Shown here one piece after another: positions 11,641 through 23,600 of a stretch of DNA of 64,000 nucleotides (positions are counted from its first letter, which is position 1; every line of letters starts with the position of its first letter). This stretch comes from Sclerurus mexicanus (lineage: Eukaryota; Chordata; Aves; Passeriformes; Furnariidae), in contig VWZF01005468.1 of NCBI GenBank assembly GCA_013396755.1, positions 714,576 to 778,575 of the forward strand. Direction: 5' to 3'. The notes beneath the pieces were generated by a model, which had not been told where the DNA came from, did no database searches, and saw only the letters and a program-made list of their open reading frames with translations. Position numbers and translations under genes: made by a program.

Positions 11641-14600
11641 GTAAGTGCTTTTCTGTGTGAGGAGGGGATAAAATCCAGTTTGCCTCATCGCTGATGGCAG
11701 AGCTCGCACTGACACCCGCAGGTGGCAGGGGGAACAGCCACGGTGCTGCTCGCAGTGAACCAGCCATTCGTCAGGCAGTGACTATTCTTCCCGGCTTTTA
11801 GTGGTCCCCACAAAGAGCAGAGGTGACACATTCTCTGTCAGTGCTGCAAACACACAAACCAGTAAAATTACAGGTGACCTGGTGGATTTCTACAGGAGAT
11901 CGGGAATGCTTGAAAGAGATTAAAGCTTGTGCACAGCAGGTCCTTAGGGAACCTTGTGGAAAGTATTTCCTTTACAATTTTAGACGGCATTCTTTTCTGA
12001 TCCCATTGGGTATCAAAATTTCAACGTCTCCAGTATTACAGGATATGAACTGGAAATCAGCCAAGCAGGGTTATGTTGCTACATGACAATTCCTTTTCCA
12101 ACTGCTGGCATGTACAAGGGAGACTTGAAGGCTCTTCACTGATCTTTCAAGCTACATTTTGTTGCATCACTCATTGATTCCAGCACAGACACAGTATCAT
12201 GGGCTTTTGGTTTTTTTGTGTATGTTTGGGTTTTTGTGTATGTTTTGTTGTTTCTTGTGGTTTGTTTTTTTTTGTTTGTTTTTCTAAAGTGTCAAATCAT
12301 CTCTTACTGATCTTTTTCTCAGCCCTGAGGAGGCTGGGGTTGAGAAACCCTGTGTTGCATAAGTACAAAAGCGCTCTGGTAAGCTTTTTCAGAACTGCTC
12401 CACGGTATCTTCTTTCCTGCCAAGAGTGTTTTTAACATCAAATACATCCAGAATGGGAAGTTGTCATGGAAAGTTTTCAGGATGTTTCTGGTCATTATCT
12501 TACGACAAAATTGGTGAAGCTTTTGCAAGTACAAGAATTATTTTGGATAATAGAGAGGGGAGAACTGGTGGGAATAATGTTACAAAGTGGTCTTGTAAAC
12601 ATCCTGCTGTCTTTTTTACCACAAGAAGCAACTATATTAAGGCATTTGCATGGTACAAGGGCCCTGCTTTGTTCGGAGCAGTTATCAGCCAAACTAGAAT
12701 TCCTCCTGCGCTGTGTTTTAGGGGCTCACCTGTGATGTGCTTTCAGAGAATCTTGGCATGACTCTGGGATACAACTCTGTAAACACCAGGTGTCTAAAGA
12801 TTAGTGGTGCAGGAAACAAGTCTGCTGCCTTCACTGGACTTCAGCGAACTAAGCAACAGAATTGGAAGGATACATATGGCTATTGATGCCTCACAGATCA
12901 CATCTGCCAATTGTTCATAAAGAAGCTGGACAGTCAGAGCTTAAATTTCATCAATGAATGTTCAAAATTAGGACAGTTATTAAGGAAGACAGAGGTAGCA
13001 GAAAGCATAAGGAAGTGGATATGGCATCCAGAAAAAAAAATTACTCTTATAAAGGACTCCCTCCTATCTGATTCGACCCTGGGAAACCAAAATATCTCTT
13101 CAGTAGTAATATGTGCCCTTCTGTGGGTTTGTTTCTTTTTGAGGCATTCATCTAAGCTGGCAAATATTCAGTAATGAATGTTTAGCTGTTGTAGAAAGTG
13201 CTGGGAAAAATCAGAGCCCTGTTGTAATTTTGAGTGTGTGAAGTGCTGGCCGAGGGCTCGCGCGTGCTGTCCCAGGTAAACATCCGTGTGGATGGCAGGA
13301 GTTAGTGGGTGCTATTCTAGTAACAGTTAAAAGTGAGTATTAACAGTTCATTCTTGTTTAGACCTCAGCAATGCGTGTTTTGTTTAAATAGGTGCAAATG
13401 CCATCCAGATGCTTATAAAAGCCTTTATTGGTAATAACGTGGCCAATCAAAGGGCATGGTTGGGCAGTGATGTCATGGGGATATTTAATATTTCACCGCA
13501 GAGCGGTGTGCAAGGTTCTCCGCAGCTCCCCACATGTTTTCCACCATGGTTGTCCTGTTTGGCCCCTCTTTGATCTCTAAGCTTCTTTTCAGCTTAATGC
13601 TGGTAAACGTCCTCTCTTGACAGCACCCTTTGCTCCTGTCCGCCATTATCTGCCGAAGTTCAGAAACCAGAGCATCACTTCAAACAGCAGAGTTGGGGAG
13701 TAGCCGGTCAGGAGAGATTCCTGAGGCATGCAGTTCTGGCATAATCATTCAAAGATGTTGGAGCTGGGCTTGGGGAGGGGGTTGGACAGAGGTGTATGTG
13801 AACAGAGAGCTGTGGGGGTTGGCCTCTGGTCATTGGTAAATAAGTGAAGGCAGGTGCCAGAGAGTCTAGACACAGTGATTTCAGTCCTGGTCTGTGGTAT
13901 CTGATACTCAATATGGGACTTGTCTGATTGAACACTACTGCCTCTTCATTGCACATGCTGCAGTCTTTTTACTGCCTTCCTGTTAAATCAGTAAAAGATG
14001 ACAATGGACATAGTAAAAGCAGAACAAATTTAATTTTAATATTTCCTATTTGGCAGCAATTACTCTTCCTTTTGAAGTGGCACAAGAAGCAATCAAATTA
14101 AATGAAGACATAATGGGAAACATGGAACTCGTATGAAACTATTATTTTAAAATTTGAACGGCTTTAATTGAAACTGGATATATTTTTTCTTTTTATAGAG
14201 AAGTAGTTCAGTAATTAACAGTGTAATCCCACTTGTTAAACATCTAATTTCCACAGATTTTGTATTGTGTAAGTAATGAGAACGTTTCTCTTCAAATTAT
14301 TTGAAGGGTTTTAAAAATGTTTTTAAAGGTTTTGTAACAGAAGAGTTGCAGGGGGTGATTTTTTGAATACTCGTGTTCTACTTGTTAAGTGGCAACTTTC
14401 TTCTCTGTTAATTCACTCTTATGTGACTGTCAGGCTTATGGATTTAATAAACCAGGGATTTTACAAGTTCTTAAAACAACTTAGAGAAATCTGATTCTAC
14501 CTTTTTAGGAAAGGGAGGAAGAAATGAATGATATTTTAAAAGTCATCATATGAAAGTCCAAGAAAAAGAGATAAATAGCTATGTTGTAACATAGTTTTGT

Positions 14601-17600
14601 ATTTTATTTTACTTGGGTTCATTTGGAATGACACCCTTCTATCTGACAATAGATAAACATACAGAATGGTCGGAGTAAAACACTTCGGAGTGAAATTCCT
14701 GTGATCCTCTTGTTTCTTTTTCTCCTCTCTAAATGGGTTGTTCACCCACTTTCTCTAGTTTTTAATGCATTACAAACTTGTCTTTCCACCAGGGGGCAAG
14801 CACACAAATATTTAATGATTAGTTAATCATTCAATTTAATGATTAGCTGTTGCTTTCTTCTCTCCCCACCCCTTTCTGACGCAAGCTGAGCTACGTTTTT
14901 TGGACCTCATGTCCCACTTATGTTTAGGTTTAAATATTTCTTGTTCCAGTAATCTCAGTCTTGTCGTGCCACTGCTTTACACTGTAATCTAAATATGTCT
15001 TGAACTGAGCGAGCTTTAGGAGCAAACAGGGTGATGTCCTGCAGCCCTGAAGCTGTGCAACGTGCCTGCCAGGACTGGAAACAGAGGAAAAAGAAATTAA
15101 TGTATTTGAGTCATGTTGGTGTATTCAAAATGCCATTTCAATAAAGATTCGTGTTGAACCAAACGAGCCCAGATAGCCAGCCCGTGATGTCATGGACCCT
15201 ACAAGTGCCAGGTGTATAAAATGATGGCAGTCCGTAGGTTATTAACCTAAGGAATCACCTGGGAATTCACTGACATCCGCTAACACTTGGAACAGGATTA
15301 GAGGTGACTGTCTTATTACATTAACATTGCCAAAAGAATAGGATTTCTGCTGAGGAGTCCTTGGTGCGTGGCAGTGTTCAGCTCCAGCCATGGAAGCTGC
15401 AAACATAAAGCACATTGCTGCACATCCAGCTAATTTACCTATTGATGTAGTAGCCTCACAGCAAAGCAATATTATTATTATTAAGGAATTATTCTACGGC
15501 TTAGAATTAAGTATCTTTTTAGAGTCATAATTTTATTAAATAACCACTTTCAGTGGAACTAAGTTGTGGGGTTTTTTCCTATATTAAGTCTACCTAAGCT
15601 TTCAAAACAAAAATATCCAATTTATCACAACTAATAAGAAAGAGTAAAAATAAAAATTTCAGTGTTGCAATAAAATGTAACTAAGCCAAGATAATTTAAG
15701 GCGATGAGTGACTGCCATTTTTGGCATTTTCAAGTATTGTTATTCCTAAGTAATGGAACTATACATCTTGTGCCCCGGACTGTTGTAATTTTTACTGTTC
15801 CTGTAGAAATGCTGAATATTAATTTTAAAAAAAAGGTACTGTAGTTGGTATCATAACATTTCTAATGGTTTGGAAAGATTAATGACTTAAGTGTGCTTGT
15901 GTTTCTTGGCAGTTAATGAAGATGCTTTTTGAATGTCCTGATGAGCGAGTTGACCTGGAACTTATTTCTTTCTGTATTAACCTTGCTGCTAACAAAAGAA
16001 ATGTGCAGCTTATCTGTGAAGGTAGGTGAACTGAGGTTTTAGTGGGGGTTTTGAGATGAAAACACTTTATATATTTATATATATTCCTTTAAAAGTTATG
16101 TTATTTTCATGCTAACAGTTTTAAGTGAAACGTTACTCAATAGCTCTTTCATTTGTGCTCAAAATTTTCCCCATGGACTACTCCAGTAAATTACTAGACT
16201 CTAAAAGGGCCAAATGCAATCAAGAGATTCTATGGCCAGAAATTCCACTTTAAAATTCCGTTCACAGCTCTGTAGAAGGGGAAATGCGGAGATCCAATTT
16301 TATATGAGCAGTACAAATGAAATTCAAGTTAGTAGCACTTTTCAGGTAGGGAGTGTGATCTTCTGGAAACATAATCATAACTTGCCCTAGGCAGTCAAGG
16401 ACATCGCACCTCTGTATGTCTGTTACGTATATTCCCATGTAATGATCTTTATGACTGGTAAATAATCTTTTAAAACCATGACAATGTATTTATTCCATAG
16501 AGTGGGGAGGGAAGTCTTTGTGCTAGTACCAACAGCTGTGCAGCATCTCTGCTAACTGCATTTGATGCTGGATTAGTGGTTTGGATCTAGAACTTTCTTG
16601 ATCTGAACAAATGACAAAGCATTTATTTAACAAAGCACTTATTTATCTGACTTAGTGTCCCACCAGAACATATGATCATAGTAATTGTTCCAGAGAAGCT
16701 ACAGAATTTATACAGAGCAGGCTTTTTATTTTCAGCTGAAACATGGAAGAAGTAGTTCCTATCTAGATTCTCCACTTTTTCCTTTTAAACTTTTGAAGGT
16801 TAGAGCTTTTTGTGTGCGTGTGTGTGCATGTTGCTTTTGATCAGCCAATATGTTGTTCTTTTTTTTTCATTTGGAGGATTTTCTACGTATTTGTTTCTTT
16901 TCAGGAAATGGTTTGAAAATGCTTATGAAGCGGGCTTTGAAATTTAAGGACCCGTTGTTAATGAAGATGATCAGAAATATTTCACAACACGACGGGCCAA
17001 CTAAAAGCCAGTTTATTGTAAGTACTATCTATTACCTAATGTGATCTCTGATTTTTTTCCTACTGGAAAAGACTGGCTTTGGAGAGCTGCTGTGGTTTGT
17101 CTTTGCAGAGTGTCCAGTTTAAGTTTTCTGTTCTGTCATCGTTGATTTATGTTTAGCTTTATAAGGCTATCTCAGTTGGCAGATCAGGGTTTGGATCCCC
17201 CACTATGGGGAAAACAGGTCTTAAGCCCTACTCAGTAAGTTTCAAAACAAACACACAAAACCAAGCAAACAAACAAACAAAAACCCCAGCTGCAGAGTGA
17301 ACATCATAACAATGAACGTCTCCTAAATTTCTGCTTTTAGACCTAGAGCAAAATAAAATGTTGGAGTTGTTTTTTCTTTTTCACTGTATTTTGTATATGT
17401 GAGTATTTTAAGATTTAAAATACTTAATGTTTAAATATTAACTATGTAAAGCCACCCTTTCAAAAGAAAGGAGGAAAACTCAACATACTAATCATGGAGG
17501 TTCTAAACATATTGTTCAAATGAGGATTGAATATCAAATTGTATTAAAGCAGTATGGAATTAGTAGGTAGACTCTATTGTTCCTCTGTTCATGTCGTCAG

Positions 17601-20600
17601 AAAATCTTGTAGTTATTTATTAAAATCTTTAGGTAGGGGACTCCATTACTGCCTCTAATGCAGCGTGGTGCTCTCTATCTTCTTTCCCTTATTTTCTAAC
17701 AATTTTTTAACTGTGGGTGTAGTAACTATTTTTGGAACATTTGAACAAATAATCTACATCTCTTGAAAGTGAAAGGATGAAGAGTGCTGAAATGTTTTCT
17801 TGGTTTATTCATCAACTGAAATCGATACTGCCTTATTAGTCCTCATTTCAGGAGCAAAGTCTCCTTAGCATTCTTTTGAGAACTGGCTTTAGTCTGACTG
17901 AGTTGTGAATTCTTTAGAACCACAGATTATCCACCTGTAATGGTTGTTGCTGTATTTTCTTTAGGATTATGTTGGTGATTTAGCAGCTCAAGTATCAAAT
18001 GATGAGGAAGAGGAATTTGTGATTGAATGCCTGGGAACACTTGCAAATTTGACCTTACCAGATCTGGACTGGGAGCTTGTGCTGAAAGAGTACAAACTGG
18101 TCCCATACCTCAAGGATAAACTAAAACCAGGTCTGTACAAAGTTTGGTTGGTCTTTCAAAGCAGAGTCTTTTGAAGAATATTTAGAGTGCTCAGAGTAGA
18201 GCCTGTTTATAATTTGTGATTGTTTAGGAAAACATAACACTGAAGAATAAAATCATGTCTACAGATAATTGTAGAGCTGACATGAGATTAAGAATTCCTG
18301 AAAGAGATAACACTTTCTGCCTTCTGATTTAGCAGGATCTGCAGAAGATGACCTTGTTTTGGAGGTGGTGATAATGATTGGGACTGTTTCCATGGATGAC
18401 TCTTGCGCTGCTCTTCTGGCTAAATCTGGAATCATCCCTGCACTCATTGAGCTTCTCAATGGTACATTGCCATGTTTGACTGGACTTCTCTGGAAAGCAA
18501 GAGCTGCAGTTGTTGTAGCTGTGCTATACCTGAGAGCACCACACATGTTCTCTTGCAAGGCAGGGTTAGATGTTTGTACGTGGAAGGGGGAGCAATTACT
18601 CCATTCTTGATAGATACTGATTAGTCATCTGATAGATTTGGGTTTTCCCACACCTCCACAACTTTTTGACCATCAATAACTTTTATTTGTGAGGTTTGAA
18701 ATTGTGGGTTTGTTTTTTTTTTCCTCCTTTCAGCTCAGCAGGAAGACGATGAGTTTGTCTGCCAGATCATCTATGTATTTTATCAGATGGTCTTCCACCA
18801 AGCCACCAGAGATGTCATTATCAAGGAAACACGTATCTTTTTGATAATTAAACATCTGGAATTGCAGCACGTAATTTGCCATCGCTGATGTTTGGCTTAT
18901 ATTTCTCTTGCAGTAACCTCATGATCTCAGAGGTTTCTTTGTAAATGGTTTATTTCAGCTGAAGAAAAAATTCAAGCAGCCTAGGCATGTGGAGGGACTG
19001 TAAGATTGATAGTAAAGATTAAAAGTTAGTTTGCTTTGAAACAGGGAGGAACATGAGAGGATCACTGAACCAGATGACTTATTACTTGCAATCCAGTTGA
19101 TTTACTGTATGAGGTTTTTTTGCAAATCATAGTGAAATTCACACTTCATAGAAGAACTTACATAGGGCACAGGCGAAGTTCTTGCATTGCACCATTATAC
19201 TTGTATTTTGCATAGTCTGAAGTTTTGTGGGCCTTACCTGAATGTTAAATTCTATGAAGAGTACAGAAGGGGTTGAATGGAGCCCTGGTAGGGAGAGCAA
19301 GCTAGTGATTACTTTGCTAACAGTGCAGGGAGTGCTTCTTAATGTTCTTTTTCCTTTAAGCTCGATGGAATATCTGAGAAGCTATTTAGGATGTTGTTCT
19401 TTGTCTCCTATTTGGACTCCTAGGTTGCTGGCTTTAAAAAAACAAAAAAAGTTGCATCTCTTTCTATATCTGTAATGATTAAGCACCAACACTTGGACAA
19501 CGCTTTTCTCGCTCAAATTGAGCAAGTATTAATGTTATCATTTACACAATAGATTATCTTCAATATTTTTTAGACAAATATATTGGACACCTTTTTTTTT
19601 AAACAAGAAAATGTAAAAATTACAAAAGTCTGAAAAGATCAAACCATTCCACTTTGCCTTGTGGATTGACACCTTGGATGCATGGATTTCCTCTAACAGA
19701 TCAGAATGTATTTTTCTTTTCTAAGGGGCATGTAATTTTTCTTCAGCAGTTTTGAGGAATACTTAGGTATCTTAAAATACCATGTAAAATAAAAAAAATC
19801 TGTTTGGGGGAAAGCTGCTGAACTCCACATGTGATGAAAAATTCTGGACTTTGGTTCTTAATGAAACTTGCAGTTTGAAGAACCCAGGGCTGTGAGAGTG
19901 GGGGGGAAAAAAAAAAGGTGCTTTTATCCTTAACAGTTTGTTTCCAGAAGCCCCAGCATATCTTATAGACCTGATGCATGATAAAAATGCTGAGATTCGC
20001 AAAGTTTGTGACAACACTCTGGACATTATAGCAGTAAGTCTGATTTTTTTTTTTTTAATCTATCCTCCTTCCAGAGCTTCTTTACATAAGAATTCTAAAG
20101 TAGCTAAGTAACAATAACTTGCAATTTGAGAATATTTTTCATGTGCAAACTCTCTAATCATATAGGTAAAAGATGAATTTTCAGGGCACGGTGACAATCT
20201 AGGCAATCTAGGCTGTGGATCAAACTTCCAAAAAGTACATATGTACTTGAAAATTCATACCAGTTAGCTTTACACTACAGACACTTTTAAAGAGTGCTTT
20301 TCGACTTAAATAAACTAATCACATTATGTAAGTATGTCAAGCCTTCATTATTTCATAGTTCTCCAAACAAATGGCTCTTGTTACCCAGCAGCTTCTATTC
20401 AGCTTCTCTACACTGCCTGATGCCAGTATTTGTTTCAAAGAGAGAATGTGGCCATGATCCTGGAGCTGGATGTTTCCTGCTGGGGGTACAGTCACTAGAA
20501 TACTGTCTTCAATTCTTGGATAGGTTTCTTTTAGTTATATAACTTAGTTTGGCCAGCTATCCATGGAACACAATAAACTTTTGGGAGAGTTGTATTAAAA

Positions 20601-23600
20601 TGCTAACTTGAAATAAAGATACTAAATTATGAAGTGCTATTGCTTTATCAGCTCTTGCAGCATGTATACTCTTCTTCTGGGGATCTTTGACTCCAGAAGA
20701 CTCTCATTAATATTTTCTGGGGTGTTCTTCGTTGAAGTAAGTATGTGGGGAAACTGATTCTACTGAAAAGCTGCATTACATTGTTAAAATGCCTCCTGGA
20801 CTGTTTCATTGATTTAACTTCCATGGACAAAAAGAATTTCAGCATCCTGTAGTGTCTTAGGATTGTACTGACTGTACATCCTTTTGGATGTAGAGGAACT
20901 GTCATGAAATTAAATCTTACAGCCAAAGAGAACTTCACTGAGTCAAGAGCAGCTGCGTCTCTGACTACCTTAATGCTTTTCCAATCATCTGCATTAGTTC
21001 CTTCTTCAACTGAATTACACACATTGCAGCTGGTTCTCTGAAAAGTTTAATATAATGTGAGACTGAACTTCCACTGCACAACACTCTAATCTAGTTTGCC
21101 TTTTTCTGTTATACTCATTAGGAATGTCTTCTAATTTAACATTCCCCTTAAAAATAGTAAAATGACATAACATTTTCTTAGCTGTAATTCTTTTTATTTG
21201 GGTCTGCCTGTGCTTCATGGAGGTATGGAATGAAAAGCGTGCTCCACTAGTTAGTGACAGAGTTGCTTTTGACATTCAGGACGTAAACTCAGATGAATTT
21301 GCATTTTTAATGTATTTATAGGGGGCATTATATTCAGCTTACCAAGATGAGTTATTCCCAGGGACATCTCCAGTGGAAGCAGTAGAAGGATTTTTTCTGT
21401 CCTCTGGGTGAGGCTGGACAATTTGAATGCATCCAGCATTTGCTTTGCCTTGGGGCCAGCGCGATTTCCAAGTGACTCACACGTTGGTTTGTTCACATGG
21501 GGAAGCTTTACAACGTGGTGCATAGTAGTATCTAGTTACTGAAAATTTGTTAGTAATATTCAGCAAAATTTATTAGCTTTAGAAGAGTAAGTATATAAAG
21601 ACATAGCTTCATAATCAATATTGCTATCTAAGTAAAATGTACTTGACTTTTTTTCCCCCTTTCTAAGAGGAGGTAATCTTTATGCTACTCTGAGTCAATG
21701 AGCAGTGCTAGGAGACAGTAGGTTATTGGAACCTCAGGTCTTGGTATGTTTTGTTATTCAGCTCAGGAATGTTAAAGCAGCCTGTAAACACAGGTGTTTG
21801 GTTGGGTGGCAGTTTTACACAACCAGTGCCTGCTGAGGTGTCTGAACAGACACGGTCTCCAAGATTGGTGGAGCTTCTTATCTGTGCTAAATCCCCAACA
21901 AGAAAACGTTCAGTTTTCAGTCATCGTGTTCCATACATGCTGACAGGAGTAGGTGCTCTGATGATGGAAATCAGAATATAAATGTTGGAGAATAGATTTG
22001 GAAATAACTTATTCTCAGGGAGACAAATGCTTCTTTCACTCATCAGTGAACTCTATACAGTGTGATTGAAATAACACTGAAGAAAATGAGATGCCTTATA
22101 AGCCTTAGGGGAAAAATGCTTTCTGTAGTAAAGTAATTGTCACAGAAATTATGGAAATGTTACACTAGTGATGATTTGTTTAATATAGCTTGGCTGGACT
22201 CTGCCATTGATGAACTGAAACAGATGTGCTGCTTTAGCACAGTATGTACTGGGGAGTCTCAGCTTTGCACTGAGACTGACTGCTTTTGTCAGAAAGTTAG
22301 GTCTGTGTTGGTGATTTAGGAATGCTTCAGTCTCGTGTCATGTGCCAGGTTTTCACACCAAGCAGTTTAGTGTACTTGCACCCCTAAAGTGGGACAGGTC
22401 TTACAGCTTAGCCAAAAGCCTGGAATCAGAAGCTGGTATAAGAGTCTCAAGCAAATGAAGTTCTGTTTTCCTCTTCCTCTGAAACCTGGACACCTGCAAC
22501 TCCAAGCTTGTGGAAAGAGATGTCAGCTTATTTGAGATGGTTTTACTCTGTTCACCTTGGGCAACATTATCAAGAGCCAAGGGGGCTACTAATCTCTCAG
22601 GTTTCCTATTCTTCTGCTCCTACCTCAGTTTTATTGCTGTCAAATTGTTTTCCTCATTTATTCAATTACCAGATCCTTGGGCTCTGTAGTCTGACCCTCC
22701 AGTTTCCCCTCTAGTTTTTCTGTTGATTGTCTTTACAGCTCTGAAAGCAGACCTGCTGTACCATCTTGTTTCTCTTATGATCAGGAGTGGATCTTCATGC
22801 TTCCTGCAGAAGTAAAACATCTTATAGATAGCTACAGCATTGTCCATGTAATTTAGGAAGGGCCCCATGCCTAAGGTGTTTTTCCAGGTCTTGTTCTTTA
22901 ACCAGGTATTTGTAATGAATGCCAGATAATGTTTGCCTTGTATGGAAAGCATTGTTAAGGAACAGCTTGCATCTTTCCCTGTTAGCTAAGCTCCCTCATA
23001 CAAGTCCTGCATGTTGGGGAGGCTGGAATTTTACATAAGGAGCAAGAATGTGCTGTGAACCCTCAGTGCTCTGGGTTTTGGGGCCAGCTGTGTGAGATGT
23101 TGGCCAGCTCTCTTAGAATCAGGGAAGAGCAGACCACAGGGATTTGGTGTGGGCTTCATTTGAACAGGCAGCATGCTCTGAAAATAGATAACCTTTGACT
23201 CCAGCTTGGTGTCCTCTTTCCATGAAGAGTGCTGTAGTCACTCCAGGAAAAAAGATTCTCCCTTCACTTGTCAAGACCCCCTTTCTGTGGTGCCTCTTGA
23301 TGGCCTGTTACCCTGTAGCAAACACGAGCACAGAGGGGTGGGCAGGGCAGTGAGGGAGCAGGGCTGCAGGTTAAGCTGCTGAAATGTTTTCTCAGTTCAG
23401 CTTCACTGGTAAATGTGCAATCAGTCCGCTTTGCTGCTGGTAGCCTTTTGTGGCAAAGCATCACCCAGCAGGAAAGGCTCTGCCTGCAGCAGAATAACCA
23501 CACTGCAGGCAGCATTAGATGGGCAAGAGCGTTCTGGATGTGTTCACATAAACCTGTCTTGGACAGATTCCTTTCCAGCATTGGTGCTTGCCCTTTGGAG

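Larger units (their letters stand above)
11641..15912 (+). other. KIFAP3: KIFAP3 intron, 4272 bases
   Basis: It holds a stretch of overlapping open frames at 11823-13174 that might be decayed coding sequence, a T/G-rich tract at 12199-12290, a compact motif-rich patch at 13375-13530, and a CTCF-like motif with homeodomain-type palindromes at 14786-14845. No KIFAP3 exon lies inside. Confidence 0.9.
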
